From positions 1 to 64,000 of the forward strand of contig NZ_BAFV01000048.1 in assembly GCF_000308515.1 (NCBI RefSeq): a stretch of 64,000 bases of DNA. Direction: 5' to 3'. Below, piece by piece: positions 53,101 through 61,333 of this stretch. The position numbers and the translations under genes were made by a program. The stretch's first letter is position 1, and the number at the start of each line of letters is the position of its first letter. Origin of the DNA: Nocardia carnea NBRC 14403 (lineage in GTDB: Bacteria > Actinomycetota > Actinomycetes > Mycobacteriales > Mycobacteriaceae). The notes beneath the pieces are model-generated. The model was given only the letters and a program-made list of their open reading frames with translations. It was not told the origin of the DNA and searched no databases.

Positions 53101-53382
53101 GACGTCAACCGTAGCCCGTGCCCGCACAGCAGGGCTGCGCTCGGTCGCTCCGGCCCGACCGTGCTCGGGGGACGGGTACGAGTGTCTCTCCCGGAAACCC
53201 GGTGCTAATTGCTAGGGTGCGAGGTATCCGGAAGTGGTACCGGTCGGTCCGGATCCGCAGGTCGGGCCGTATGCGCCGGTTCGGCGCGGCGGCGGCCCGG
53301 AGCGCGAGCAACCGGCGGGCGGCCGACCGGCATCCCGCCCGTGCGGGCCGTACCGAGCGGCGGATGTGGCCAGATCGAGCGG

Positions 53383-53430
53383 GCGTAGCCAGAATGAGCA
53401 GAGCATAGCCATAATGCGCAGCGCGTAAAC
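53383..53430. repeat. Short 20-bp tandem repeat
   Basis: Units start at 53383 (GCGTAGCCAGAATGAGCAGA), 53403 (GCATAGCCATAATGCGCAGC) and a partial one at 53423 (GCGTAAAC). The first two agree at about three quarters of positions. It is in the divergent region 53101-53465, which holds no supported gene, 36 bases before the DUF349 start, probably in its leader or promoter. Confidence 0.5.
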
Positions 53431-53465
53431 CAGGCAGCCGTGACGCGCGGCAGGGACGAGGAGCA

Positions 53466-54854
53466 ATGACCCACAGCAACGGAACCGCCAAACCCGGCCC
53501 CGGCACCGCCGGTCGCCCGTCGCCCGCTCCCAAGCCCGGTAACCGTCCCAAACCCGGTGAACCGCATCCGTCGCCGGCGGCGATGAAATCAGCAGGTTCC
53601 GCCACCGAGCATCCGCACCCGGTCGTCGTGCCCACCACCACGGATCCGAGCAGGTGGGGCCGGGTGGACGAAGACGGCACCGCATGGGTGAAGACCTCCG
53701 ACGGGGAACGGATCGTCGGCTCCTGGCAGGCCGGTAACGCCGCCGAAGGGCTCGCGCATTTCGGCCGCCGGTTCGACGATCTCGCCACCGAGGTCGCCCT
53801 GCTCGAGGCCCGCCTCGCCGCCGGCACCGACGCCCGCAAGACCAAGGCCGCCGCCCTGGCCCTGGCCGAAACGCTGCCCACGGCCGCCGTCATCGGCGAT
53901 ATCGAGGGGCTGGCGGCCCGCCTGCGCGCCATCGCCGAACACTCCGACGAAGCGGCAGCCCACGCCAAGGAGGAGAAAGAGCGCACCCGGCACGAGCACA
54001 CCGAACGCAAAGAGGCGCTCGCCGCCGAGGCCGAGCAGATCGCCGCGGAATCCACCCAGTGGAAGGCCGCCGGTGATCGGCTGCGCGAAATCCTCGACGA
54101 ATGGAAAACCATCCGCGGAGTCGACCGCAAGGTCGACGATGCGCTCTGGCGGCGGTACTCGAAGGCGCGCGAGGCGTTCAACCGCCGCCGCGGCGCCCAT
54201 TTCGCCGAACTCGACCGGGAACGCGCCGCTGCCAAGACCCGCAAGGAAGAATTGTGCGTACGCGCCGAGGAACTGTCCGGTTCCACCGATTGGCCGGCGA
54301 CGGCCGCGGTGTTCCGGGAGCTCCTCGTCGAATGGAAGAACGCCGGCCGGGCTCCCCGGGAGGCCGACGAAGCGCTGTGGCGGCGTTTCAAGAGCGCCCA
54401 GGATGTGTTCTTCGCCGCCCGCAATGCCGCGGCCTCCGAACGCGACGCCGAATTCGCCGATAACGCGACCGCGAAAGAAGAACTGCTCGGCAGCTACGAA
54501 CCGCTGATAGACCCCGACTCCGATCTCGAAGGCGCCCGGACAGCACTGCGTGACCTGCAGGAACGCTGGGATGCGGTCGGTAAGGTGCCCCGCGAACGGA
54601 TGCACGACCTGGAAAGCCGGCTGCGAGCACTGGAGAAGCGGGTACGCCAAGCGGCCGACGCGCAGTGGCGCCGGACCGATCCGGAGGCGCTGGCCCGGGC
54701 AGCGCAATTCCGCGAACGGGTTGCGCAGTTCGAAGAGCAGGCCGAGAAAGCCAGCGCCGCGGGTAAGACCCGCGATGCGGAGAAGGCACTCGAACAGGCC
54801 CGCCAGTGGCGCGAGTGGGCCGAAGCCGCGGAAGGCGCGGTCAGCAACCTCTGA
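53466..54854 (+). CDS. DUF349 coiled-coil protein
   Basis: A 462-residue protein. The first 55 residues are Pro/Gly/Lys-rich. SRWGRVDEDGTAWVKTSDGERIVGSWQAG follows, then several DUF349 repeats of about 70 residues, each with a W-K-x2-G or W-x5-G core, for example LREILDEWKTIRGVDRKVDDALWRRYSKAREAFNRRRGAHF and LVEWKNAGRAPREADEALWRRFKSAQDVFF. The helices are strongly charged and likely form coiled coils. M. tuberculosis Rv2731 is the positional match. The function is unknown; no membrane or signal sequence is seen. ATG 53466 is preceded by GAGGAG. Confidence 0.9.
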   Translation: MTHSNGTAKPGPGTAGRPSPAPKPGNRPKPGEPHPSPAAMKSAGSATEHPHPVVVPTTTDPSRWGRVDEDGTAWVKTSDGERIVGSWQAGNAAEGLAHFGRRFDDLATEVALLEARLAAGTDARKTKAAALALAETLPTAAVIGDIEGLAARLRAIAEHSDEAAAHAKEEKERTRHEHTERKEALAAEAEQIAAESTQWKAAGDRLREILDEWKTIRGVDRKVDDALWRRYSKAREAFNRRRGAHFAELDRERAAAKTRKEELCVRAEELSGSTDWPATAAVFRELLVEWKNAGRAPREADEALWRRFKSAQDVFFAARNAAASERDAEFADNATAKEELLGSYEPLIDPDSDLEGARTALRDLQERWDAVGKVPRERMHDLESRLRALEKRVRQAADAQWRRTDPEALARAAQFRERVAQFEEQAEKASAAGKTRDAEKALEQARQWREWAEAAEGAVSNL

Positions 54855-54859
54855 ACAGC

Positions 54860-54894
54860 GCGGGGGCGCGCCGGCGTTTCCCGGCGCGCCCCGC
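54860..54894. terminator. Hairpin between convergent DUF349 and Rv2732c-like genes
   Basis: GCGGGG-G-CGCGCCGG (54860-54874) pairs with CCGGCGCGCCCCGC (54881-54894) with a one-base bulge and a 6-nt loop, between two convergent genes. Confidence 0.75.
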
Positions 54895-54902
54895 ACCGGG
54901 GG

Positions 54903-55610
54903 TCAGTCCTCGCCGAGCCGCCGGCGCCACTCCCGCTCTTCGTCGCGGGCCGCGGCGATACGCCGCTGCTCCTCCGCGGCGAGCTGCAGGGCGGTACGGC
55001 TCCATACGACCTTCACCCAGTGGAAGGTCAGCACCATGATCGCGATCGTGCCCAGAATCAGCCCGAACCCCGGGCCCGCACCCACGTAGTTGTCGATCCC
55101 CGGTGTCTGCCGATGCCAGATCGAGAAAACACCGAACGCGCTGGCGATCGCCGATCCGGCCACCGCCAGCCAGGCGAGTGCCCAGCGCCGGGTCATCAGC
55201 GCCAGCAGCGAGAACCCGATCCCGAACACCAGCACGAACCAGACGAAAATCCGCGACGGCAACCCGATGTGCTCGACACTCGCCACCTCCGAACCGAGCA
55301 GCACATCGAATCCGCGCGCACCACCGGCATGCGGTAGCACCAGCGATACCAGCAGGACGAACACCGCACCCGCCACCACCATGGCGCGCACCCCGGGGTC
55401 GATCTCCCCGGCGATCCGGCGTTCGACCGCGTCCAGATCCTCGCGGTACTCCTCGAACTTCTCGGTCGTCTCGGCCGGATTCACTGCATCCTCGTTTCCA
55501 TCCGCTGATTCGTCGTGTCGGGCCGCCGGGTCGCCGGTCGGCGGCTGCACCGGGCCGGAAGCGCCGGATTCGTCCGCCGGCTCCCGATCGTCGTCACCCG
55601 GCAGGGTCAT
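54903..55610 (-). CDS. Rv2732c-family membrane protein
   Basis: A 235-residue protein with a hydrophilic acidic N-terminus (about 75 residues), then KFEEYREDLDAVERRIAGEIDPGVRAM and four transmembrane helices, among them VVAGAVFVLLVSLVLPHAGG and FVWFVLVFGIGFSLLALM. A basic C-terminus rich in Arg and Glu follows (EEQRRIAAARDEEREWRRR). It matches the actinobacterial family named after Rv2732c, of unknown function. The ATG at 55610 overlaps the miaB stop (ATGA), so its expression is coupled to miaB, the normal arrangement in mycobacteria. Confidence 0.88.
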   Translation of the reverse strand: MTLPGDDDREPADESGASGPVQPPTGDPAARHDESADGNEDAVNPAETTEKFEEYREDLDAVERRIAGEIDPGVRAMVVAGAVFVLLVSLVLPHAGGARGFDVLLGSEVASVEHIGLPSRIFVWFVLVFGIGFSLLALMTRRWALAWLAVAGSAIASAFGVFSIWHRQTPGIDNYVGAGPGFGLILGTIAIMVLTFHWVKVVWSRTALQLAAEEQRRIAAARDEEREWRRRLGED

Positions 55611-57160
55611 ACTCCGCACCCCGTGGAGCACCCCGAGCCGACCGGTTCCGGCTCCGGCGCACCGATCCGCGGCAACCCGAGACCCACCCCGATGGGCGCG
55701 GTCTTGGGTGTGGTTCCGGCCTCGTGCGCGTCACCGGCACGGGTGCGCCGATGCGTGCGGACCCCGCTGTCCGCGACGAGATGATGCGGGGCCGCGCCCG
55801 TCACCGCCACAGTGACCACATCGCCCGGACGGATCGGCTCGGCCGCACCCTCGGGCCGGAAATGCACCAGCCGGCCGTCGCGGGCGCGCCCGCTCATCCG
55901 GGCGGTCGCGGCATTCTTCTTCCCCGCACCGTCGGCCACCAGCAACTCCACCTCGGTCCCGACCAGCTCCTGATTGGCTTCCAGGCAGACCTGGTCCTGC
56001 AACGCGATGAGCCGGTCGTAGCGCTCCTGCACCACCTGTTTGGGGACCTGATCGGCCATCTCCGCCGCCGGAGTTCCCGGACGCGGCGAATACTGGAAGG
56101 TGAAGGCGCTGGTGAACCGGGCTTTCCGCACGACCTCGAGAGTCTGCTGGAAATCTTCCTCGGTCTCCCCCGGGAAGCCGACGATGATATCGGTGGTGAT
56201 CGCGGCGTGCGGCATCGCCGCCCGCACCTTGTCGATGATGCCGAGGAAGCGGGCCTGCCGGTACGAGCGCCGCATCGATTTCAGCACCCGGTCCGAACCC
56301 GATTGCAACGGCATATGCAGTTGCGGGCACACATTCGGCGTCTCGGCCATCGCCTCGATCACATCATCGGTGAACTCGGCCGGATGTGGCGAGGTGAAAC
56401 GCACCCGTTCCAGCCCGTCGATACCGCCGCATGCCCGCAGCAGCTTCGCGAACGCGCCACGATCGCGCGGCTGGTCGGGATCGGCGAAGGACGCTCCGTA
56501 GGAATTGACGTTCTGCCCGAGCAGCGTCACTTCGAGAACACCCTGATCCACCAGTGCCTGTACCTCGGCCAGCACATCGCCCGGGCGGCGGTCGACTTCC
56601 TTACCGCGCAGCGACGGCACGATGCAGAACGTGCAGGTGTTGTTACAGCCGACGGAGATCGAGACCCATCCCGCGTACGCCGATTCCCGCCGCGCCGGCA
56701 AGGTCGACGGAAAGGCCTCCAGCGATTCCAGGATCTCCACCTCGGCGGCGTCGTTGTGCCGGGCACGTTCGAGCAGCACAGGCAGCGAACCGAGATTATG
56801 CGTACCGAACACCACATCGACCCAGGGCGCCTTACGCACCACCGTATCGCGGTCCTTCTGGGCCAGACAGCCGCCGACGGCTATCTGCATACCCGGCCGC
56901 GACGCCTTGACCGGCGCGAGGTGCCCGAGCGTGCCGTACAGCTTGTTATCGGCGTTCTCCCGCACCGCGCAGGTATTGAATACGACGAGGTCGGGCGTCG
57001 CGCCGGGCGCGGCCCTGGTGTAGCCCGCATCCTCGAGCAGACCGGACAAGCGTTCGGAATCGTGCACGTTCATCTGGCAACCGAAGGTGCGGACCTCGTA
57101 ACTACGCGTTCCGGCCGCCTCGCCCCTGGTAGGAAGCGTTACCTGTCCGATCGAATCCAC
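55607..57160 (-). CDS. miaB: tRNA-2-methylthio-N6-dimethylallyladenosine synthase MiaB
   Basis: A 517-residue radical-SAM methylthiotransferase acting on the i6A37 made by MiaA. The N-terminal UPF0004 domain has its three cluster cysteines (FGCQMN, NTCAVREN, GGCLAQK). The radical-SAM motif is GCNNTCTFCIVP (CxxxCxxC), and a C-terminal TRAM domain binds tRNA. GTG 57160 is the start. After TRAM there is a Gly/Pro-rich tail of about 60 residues ending in GCSTGCGV, with two further cysteines. It is the first gene of an operon with the Rv2732c-like gene. The promoter must lie in the repeat-rich region upstream. Confidence 0.96.
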   Translation of the reverse strand: MDSIGQVTLPTRGEAAGTRSYEVRTFGCQMNVHDSERLSGLLEDAGYTRAAPGATPDLVVFNTCAVRENADNKLYGTLGHLAPVKASRPGMQIAVGGCLAQKDRDTVVRKAPWVDVVFGTHNLGSLPVLLERARHNDAAEVEILESLEAFPSTLPARRESAYAGWVSISVGCNNTCTFCIVPSLRGKEVDRRPGDVLAEVQALVDQGVLEVTLLGQNVNSYGASFADPDQPRDRGAFAKLLRACGGIDGLERVRFTSPHPAEFTDDVIEAMAETPNVCPQLHMPLQSGSDRVLKSMRRSYRQARFLGIIDKVRAAMPHAAITTDIIVGFPGETEEDFQQTLEVVRKARFTSAFTFQYSPRPGTPAAEMADQVPKQVVQERYDRLIALQDQVCLEANQELVGTEVELLVADGAGKKNAATARMSGRARDGRLVHFRPEGAAEPIRPGDVVTVAVTGAAPHHLVADSGVRTHRRTRAGDAHEAGTTPKTAPIGVGLGLPRIGAPEPEPVGSGCSTGCGV

Positions 57161-57173
57161 CCGTCCAGGGTAC

Positions 57174-57205
57174 GGGCTGTAATTTTGTCGGCGCCTCCGG
57201 CGTCG
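57174..57205. repeat. Stem-loop repeat, copy 1
   Basis: GGGCTGTAATTTTG is followed by the hairpin CGGCGCC-TCC-GGCGTCG (one G-T pair) and then an AGGGGCGGGGC block. The same layout recurs at 57420. Confidence 0.65.
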
Positions 57206-57290
57206 CAGGGGCGGGGCGTTGTCAACCCCTGCACTCGTCCGGGCCGGTCATCGCTATGTCATGGTGGCAGCTCCAGGCGCGTGGAATGGC

Positions 57291-57409
57291 CTGATGACCA
57301 CGGGGCTCGGGGGGTCATCTGTTGATTACGGAGCTCGGGGTAGACCACCGTTGACCATGAGGCTCGAGGTAGACCACCCGTTGACTACACGGCCCGTAAG
57401 AGACCATCC
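57291..57409. repeat. Four degenerate 29-30-bp tandem units
   Basis: Units begin at 57291, 57321, 57350 and 57380. Shared elements are GTTGA or TGATGA at the start, a GGCTCG-like core and AGACCACC or a relative at the end. Neighbouring units agree in roughly two thirds of positions. There are no unique spacers, so this is not a CRISPR array. Confidence 0.7.
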
Positions 57410-57419
57410 GTGAAGGGGC

Positions 57420-57545
57420 GGGCTGTAATTTTGGAGACGCTCCGCGTCTCGAGGGGTGGGGCCCTGGTGGGCCCGGTTCTTCACTCCTGCGCTCCTCCGC
57501 TTCGCTCCCCCGCTCCGTCGCTCCAGAACCGGGCGGGCCCCACCC
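57420..57545. repeat. Stem-loop repeat copy 2 with a long hairpin
   Basis: GGGCTGTAATTTTG (57420-57433) precedes GAGACGC-TCC-GCGTCTC (57434-57450). It continues into a large imperfect inverted repeat: 57453-57480 (GGGGTGGGGCCC then GCCCGGTTCT) pairs with 57524-57545, around a loop of about 43 bases rich in CGCTCC. The whole could form an RNA or DNA cruciform-like structure. Confidence 0.7.
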
Positions 57546-57864
57546 CGGGGAAGGTGGACCATCAACTGAGGTGCGATACAGGTGGAGCTGTGGGGGACAC
57601 GGCTGGACGACTGGGTTACCGCCGATCGGGGCGGGAGCCGGCCGGTGACGGCGGCGATCCACCCGCGCCCGGACCGCTTCCTGTTATCGGGCACACTGGT
57701 CGGGCGCGGGGCGCTCATCGGTGGGCTCGCGCGGCAAATCACCGACGAGCGAACGGATTACGGCGGATTGCCGCCGGGTTAAGGCCGAATGTCGGCGCGG
57801 TGTGGCGTCCTGGTGTGTCGCCGAAAGGCGCGCAAATCCGGAAATTCCGCTTAAGGTCATCTGC

Positions 57865-58653
57865 ATGACCGACGCCACCGACGCCGACGCGCCAGGTGCG
57901 GCGGGCGATACCGCCACGCCGCCGATGATCTCCCTACGCGCTGTCGACAAGCACTTCGGCGCCCTGCACGTTCTGCGCGATATCAACCTCGAGGTGCCCC
58001 GCGGGCAAGTGGTGATCGTGCTCGGCCCCTCGGGTTCCGGAAAATCGACACTGTGCCGCACGATCAACCGGCTGGAACCGATCGACTCCGGTGAGATCCG
58101 GGTCGACGGGGTGCCGCTGCCCGCGGAGGGCCGGGGGCTGGCCGCTCTGCGCGCCGATGTCGGCATGGTCTTCCAGTCCTTCAACTTGTTCGCGCACAAG
58201 ACGATCGTCGAGAACGTCATGCTCGCGCCGATGAAGGTGCGCAAGGCCAAGAAAGAAGAGGCCCGCACACGGGCGATGGAACTGCTGAAACGCGTCGGTA
58301 TCGCCGATCAGGCGGACAAGTATCCGGCGCAGCTGTCCGGGGGCCAGCAGCAACGGGTCGCGATCGCCCGCGCCCTGGCGATGAACCCGAAGGTGATGCT
58401 GTTCGACGAACCCACCTCGGCCCTGGACCCCGAGATGGTCAACGAGGTTCTCGATGTGATGGTCTCGCTCGCCAAAGAGGGGATGACCATGCTGGTCGTC
58501 ACCCACGAGATGGGATTCGCCCGCCGCGCCGGCGACCGCGTGCTGTTCATGGCCGACGGCCAGGTCGTGGAGGACACCGACCCGGAGACCTTCTTCAGTG
58601 CACCCGAGTCCGATCGCGCCAAGGACTTCCTGGGCAAGATACTCAGCCACTGA
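57865..58653 (+). CDS. gluA: Glutamate ABC transporter ATP-binding protein GluA
   Basis: A 262-residue ABC ATPase of the polar amino acid importer type. Walker A is LGPSGSGKSTLCR, the Q-loop MVFQSFNLFAHKT, the signature LSGGQQQR, Walker B VMLFDEPTSALDPEM and the switch His in VVTHEMGF. It energises uptake of glutamate with the products of the next three genes. ATG 57865 is the start; an ATG in PPMISLRAVDKHF is an alternative. Gene order gluABCD next to recX-recA and miaB is the corynebacterial arrangement, which supports the glutamate assignment. Confidence 0.95.
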   Translation: MTDATDADAPGAAGDTATPPMISLRAVDKHFGALHVLRDINLEVPRGQVVIVLGPSGSGKSTLCRTINRLEPIDSGEIRVDGVPLPAEGRGLAALRADVGMVFQSFNLFAHKTIVENVMLAPMKVRKAKKEEARTRAMELLKRVGIADQADKYPAQLSGGQQQRVAIARALAMNPKVMLFDEPTSALDPEMVNEVLDVMVSLAKEGMTMLVVTHEMGFARRAGDRVLFMADGQVVEDTDPETFFSAPESDRAKDFLGKILSH

Positions 58654-58751
58654 CAGCACGCAGGCCGGCCCGGGTCCGCGCACAGCGTGGCAGCCGGTGC
58701 GATCGGCGCGGCAGCACAGCACCATCGAGAAGATGAGGGAAGGAAAACCCG

Positions 58752-59582
58752 ATGAGGATCAACCGAGCATTTCGCCTCGCAGTCGGAGCGGTCGCCGTGG
58801 CCGTGACCGCCACCGCCTGCGGTGGCGGCAGCGATAAGACCGCCCTGGAGAATGCCCAAGAGGGCGAGCTCACCATCGGCATCAAGTACGACCAGCCGGG
58901 TCTCGGCTTGCGTAACACCGACGGCACCTACAGCGGATTCGACGTCGAAGTGGCCAAATACGTGGCATCCGAACTCGGCGTGCAGCCGGATGCCATCACC
59001 TTCAAGGAGGCGCCGTCCGCACAGCGTGAGACGCTGATCGAAAACGGCCAGGTCGATTTCGTGGTCGCCACCTATTCGATCACCGACGCCCGCAAGGAGA
59101 AGGTCGATTTCGCCGGCCCCTACTACGTGGCCGGGCAGAGCCTGCTGGTGCGCGCGGACAACAACGAGATCACCGGCCCGGAGAGTATCGCCGGAAAGAC
59201 CGTGTGCTCGGTAACCGGTTCCACACCGGCGCAGAACATCCAGAACAAGTTCCCCGACACCCAGCTGCAGACCTACGACACCTACTCGCTGTGCCTGGAG
59301 GGCCTGAACAGCGGCGCGGTGGCGGCGATGACCACCGATGACATCATCCTGGCCGGTTACGCCTCGCAGGCGCCCGGTAAGTACAAAGTCGTGGGCGAGA
59401 AGTTCACCACCGAGAACTACGGGATCGGTGTGAAGAAGGGCGATCAGGAAACCCGCGACAAGATCAACAACGCGATCGAGGAAATGATCAGCTCGGGCGC
59501 CTGGGACGCCGCTTTCCAGGAATCGGTCGGCAAGGCCGCCAGCTACGAAACCCCGGAGGCACCGCAGGTGGACCGGTACTGA
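58752..59582 (+). CDS. gluB: Glutamate-binding lipoprotein GluB
   Basis: A 276-residue solute-binding protein. A lipoprotein signal peptide ends in the lipobox VTATAC with lipidated Cys23 followed by GGGS. The mature part has the SBP_bac_3 motifs GFDVEVAKYVASELGV and VDFVVATYSITDARKEKVDFAGPYY, which mark polar amino acid binders. It sits on the outer face of the membrane and hands substrate to GluC/GluD. The 98-base gap from gluA has AGGGAAGG just before ATG 58752. Glutamate specificity is inferred from gene order. Confidence 0.94.
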   Translation: MRINRAFRLAVGAVAVAVTATACGGGSDKTALENAQEGELTIGIKYDQPGLGLRNTDGTYSGFDVEVAKYVASELGVQPDAITFKEAPSAQRETLIENGQVDFVVATYSITDARKEKVDFAGPYYVAGQSLLVRADNNEITGPESIAGKTVCSVTGSTPAQNIQNKFPDTQLQTYDTYSLCLEGLNSGAVAAMTTDDIILAGYASQAPGKYKVVGEKFTTENYGIGVKKGDQETRDKINNAIEEMISSGAWDAAFQESVGKAASYETPEAPQVDRY

Positions 59583-59664
59583 TTCACTGCATCGGCGGGC
59601 CGGACCGGAAACGGTGCGGTCCGCCGATCCCGGCTCTTCCCGCCGATCGGAGGCGCGCAACCAC

Positions 59665-60345
59665 GTGTTCGATTTGATCTCGGAATACGACACCCAGCTG
59701 CTCGACGCATTCTGGATGACCATCAAGCTGACTGTGCTGTCTGCGGTCGGTTCATTGGTACTGGGCACCCTCATAGCCGGTATGCGGGTTTCTCCCGTCC
59801 CGGTGGCCCGCTGGGTCGGCACCACGTATGTGACCATTTTCCGTAACACCCCGCTCACCCTCATCCTGGTGTTCTGCTCGCTGGGCCTGTACTCGACGCT
59901 CGGGATGAATCTGGCTGCCGACGGCCCGACCTCGCTGGCCGACAACAATTTCCGCTGGGCGGTTATCGGCTTGAGTGTGTACACCGCCGCTTTCGTCTGC
60001 GAATCGCTGCGGGCAGGAATCAATACGGTGCCGCTGGGTCAGTCGGAGGCCGGGCGTTCCCTCGGTCTCAGCTTTCTGCAGAACCTACGGATCATCGTGC
60101 TGCCGCAAGCTTTCCGGTCGGTGATCGCACCGCTGGGCAGTGTGTTCATCGCCCTCACCAAGAACACGACGGTCGCCTCCGCGATCAGCGTGGCCGAGGC
60201 CTCGTTCCTGATGAAGAACATGATCGAAACCGAGGCGGCGCTGATCACCATCGGCCTCATATTCACCCTCGGTTTCGTGATCCTGACGCTGCCGGCCGGC
60301 CTGCTGTTCGGGCATCTGGCCAAACGATTCGAGGTGGCCCGATGA
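59665..60345 (+). CDS. gluC: Glutamate ABC transporter permease GluC
   Basis: A 226-residue HisM/GlnP-type permease. Transmembrane segments begin at LDAFWMTIKLTVLSAVGSLVLGTLIAGM, and the EAA loop is AGRSLGLSFLQNLRIIVLPQAFRSVIAPLGS, where it contacts the ATPase. It pairs with GluD to form the channel. GTG 59665 is the start, with GGAGG twelve bases upstream. The stop overlaps the ATG of gluD (ATGA), coupling the two permeases. Confidence 0.93.
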   Translation: MFDLISEYDTQLLDAFWMTIKLTVLSAVGSLVLGTLIAGMRVSPVPVARWVGTTYVTIFRNTPLTLILVFCSLGLYSTLGMNLAADGPTSLADNNFRWAVIGLSVYTAAFVCESLRAGINTVPLGQSEAGRSLGLSFLQNLRIIVLPQAFRSVIAPLGSVFIALTKNTTVASAISVAEASFLMKNMIETEAALITIGLIFTLGFVILTLPAGLLFGHLAKRFEVAR

Positions 60346-61235
60346 GTGGCAAGGCATCCGTTCTCTACGACGCGCCGGGCCCCGTCGCCCGAGTCCGCAA
60401 TATCCTCTACTCGCTGGTCGTACTGGCGGCGGTATTGGTCGCGGGCTGGTACGTCTACCGCGGTTTCGCGGATCAAGGCCAGTTCACGGCCGATAAATGG
60501 GAGCCGTTCCTCGACGGCGCGGTATGGACCACCTACATCCTGCCGGGCCTGGAAGGCACCATCGTCGCCGCGGCGCTGTCGATCGTGCTCGCCCTGGTAT
60601 TCGGCATGATCTTCGGGATCGCCCGGCTCTCCGATCACCGGTGGCTGCGCTGGGCTGCGGGCACGATCGTCGAGATCGCCCGCGCCATCCCGGTGCTGAT
60701 CCTGATGATCTTCCTCTTCGCCCTGTACTCCGAGTACGACCTCTTCGATTCCGAGTACCTGGCGCTGGGCGCCGTGGTGACCGCGCTGACCATCTACAAC
60801 GCGTCGGTGATCGCCGAGATCGTACGTGCCGGAATTCTGTCCCTCCCCAAAGGTCAGACCGAGGCCGGTGTCGCGCTGGGGCTGCGCAAGGGCCAGCTGA
60901 TGCGCCTGATCCTGTTGCCGCAGGCGATCACCGCCATGCTGCCCGCGCTGGTATCGCAGATGGTGGTGGCTCTGAAGGATTCCGCGCTGGGTTATGTGAT
61001 CACCTACGAGGAGGTCGTCCGCAGCGCCCAGCAGCTCGGCGCCGCGGAATCGAACACCATCCCCGCGCTGATCGTTGTCGCGATCATCATGATCCTGCTG
61101 AACGTCCTGCTCTCCACCATCGCCACCCGGCTGGAGAAGCGGCTCCGTTCCGGCCGCCGCAAACGGGGCGGCGCGGTGGTCGCCGCCGACACCGTTATCA
61201 CCGATGCCGCTCCCGGAGTGGATATCACCAAGTAG
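60342..61235 (+). CDS. gluD: Glutamate ABC transporter permease GluD
   Basis: A 297-residue permease with an extra N-terminal transmembrane segment (ILYSLVVLAAVLVAGWYVYRG) and a hydrophilic loop, then the HisM-type core starting TYILPGLEGTIVAAALSIVLALVFGMIFG. The EAA motif is EAGVALGLRKGQLMRLILLPQAITAMLPALVSQ. A basic cytoplasmic tail follows (EKRLRSGRRKRGG). It overlaps gluC by four bases. A terminator hairpin follows nine bases after the stop. Confidence 0.93.
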   Translation: MSGKASVLYDAPGPVARVRNILYSLVVLAAVLVAGWYVYRGFADQGQFTADKWEPFLDGAVWTTYILPGLEGTIVAAALSIVLALVFGMIFGIARLSDHRWLRWAAGTIVEIARAIPVLILMIFLFALYSEYDLFDSEYLALGAVVTALTIYNASVIAEIVRAGILSLPKGQTEAGVALGLRKGQLMRLILLPQAITAMLPALVSQMVVALKDSALGYVITYEEVVRSAQQLGAAESNTIPALIVVAIIMILLNVLLSTIATRLEKRLRSGRRKRGGAVVAADTVITDAAPGVDITK

Positions 61236-61243
61236 GCATATCG

Positions 61244-61291
61244 ATACCGGGCGGCGGATGAGCGCTAATGCGCTTTCCCGCCGCTCGGTAT
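61244..61291. terminator. gluABCD terminator
   Basis: ATACCGGGCGGCGG (61244-61257) pairs with 61278-61291 with one G-U pair; the loop contains a further AGCGC-TAAT-GCGCT hairpin. It lies between gluD and the convergent methyltransferase gene and is probably bidirectional. Confidence 0.8.
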
Positions 61292-61333
61292 TTGGATCGC
61301 CCCCGCGCGAGGCCCGGCGCGGATACAGCGCCC

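Larger units (their letters stand above)
57161..57864. other. 704-bp repeat-rich intergenic region between miaB and gluA
   Basis: The two flanking genes diverge. The region has two copies of a stem-loop repeat (57174 and 57420), four degenerate 29-30-bp tandem units between them, and a long hairpin with a CGCTCC-rich loop. The stretch 57580-57864 carries the promoter of gluA and an unconvincing 66-codon frame. The region reads as a small repeat island, not genes. Confidence 0.6.

Noticed and set aside
57291..57409. CRISPR-like array
   Set aside because: The units are contiguous and only partly similar, with no identical repeats or unique spacers, and no cas genes are present.
57582..57782. 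66-codon plus-strand frame starting MELWGTRLDDW
   Set aside because: No ribosome-binding site at a good distance, no family resemblance, and it lies in a repeat-rich promoter region. It remains possible but unsupported.
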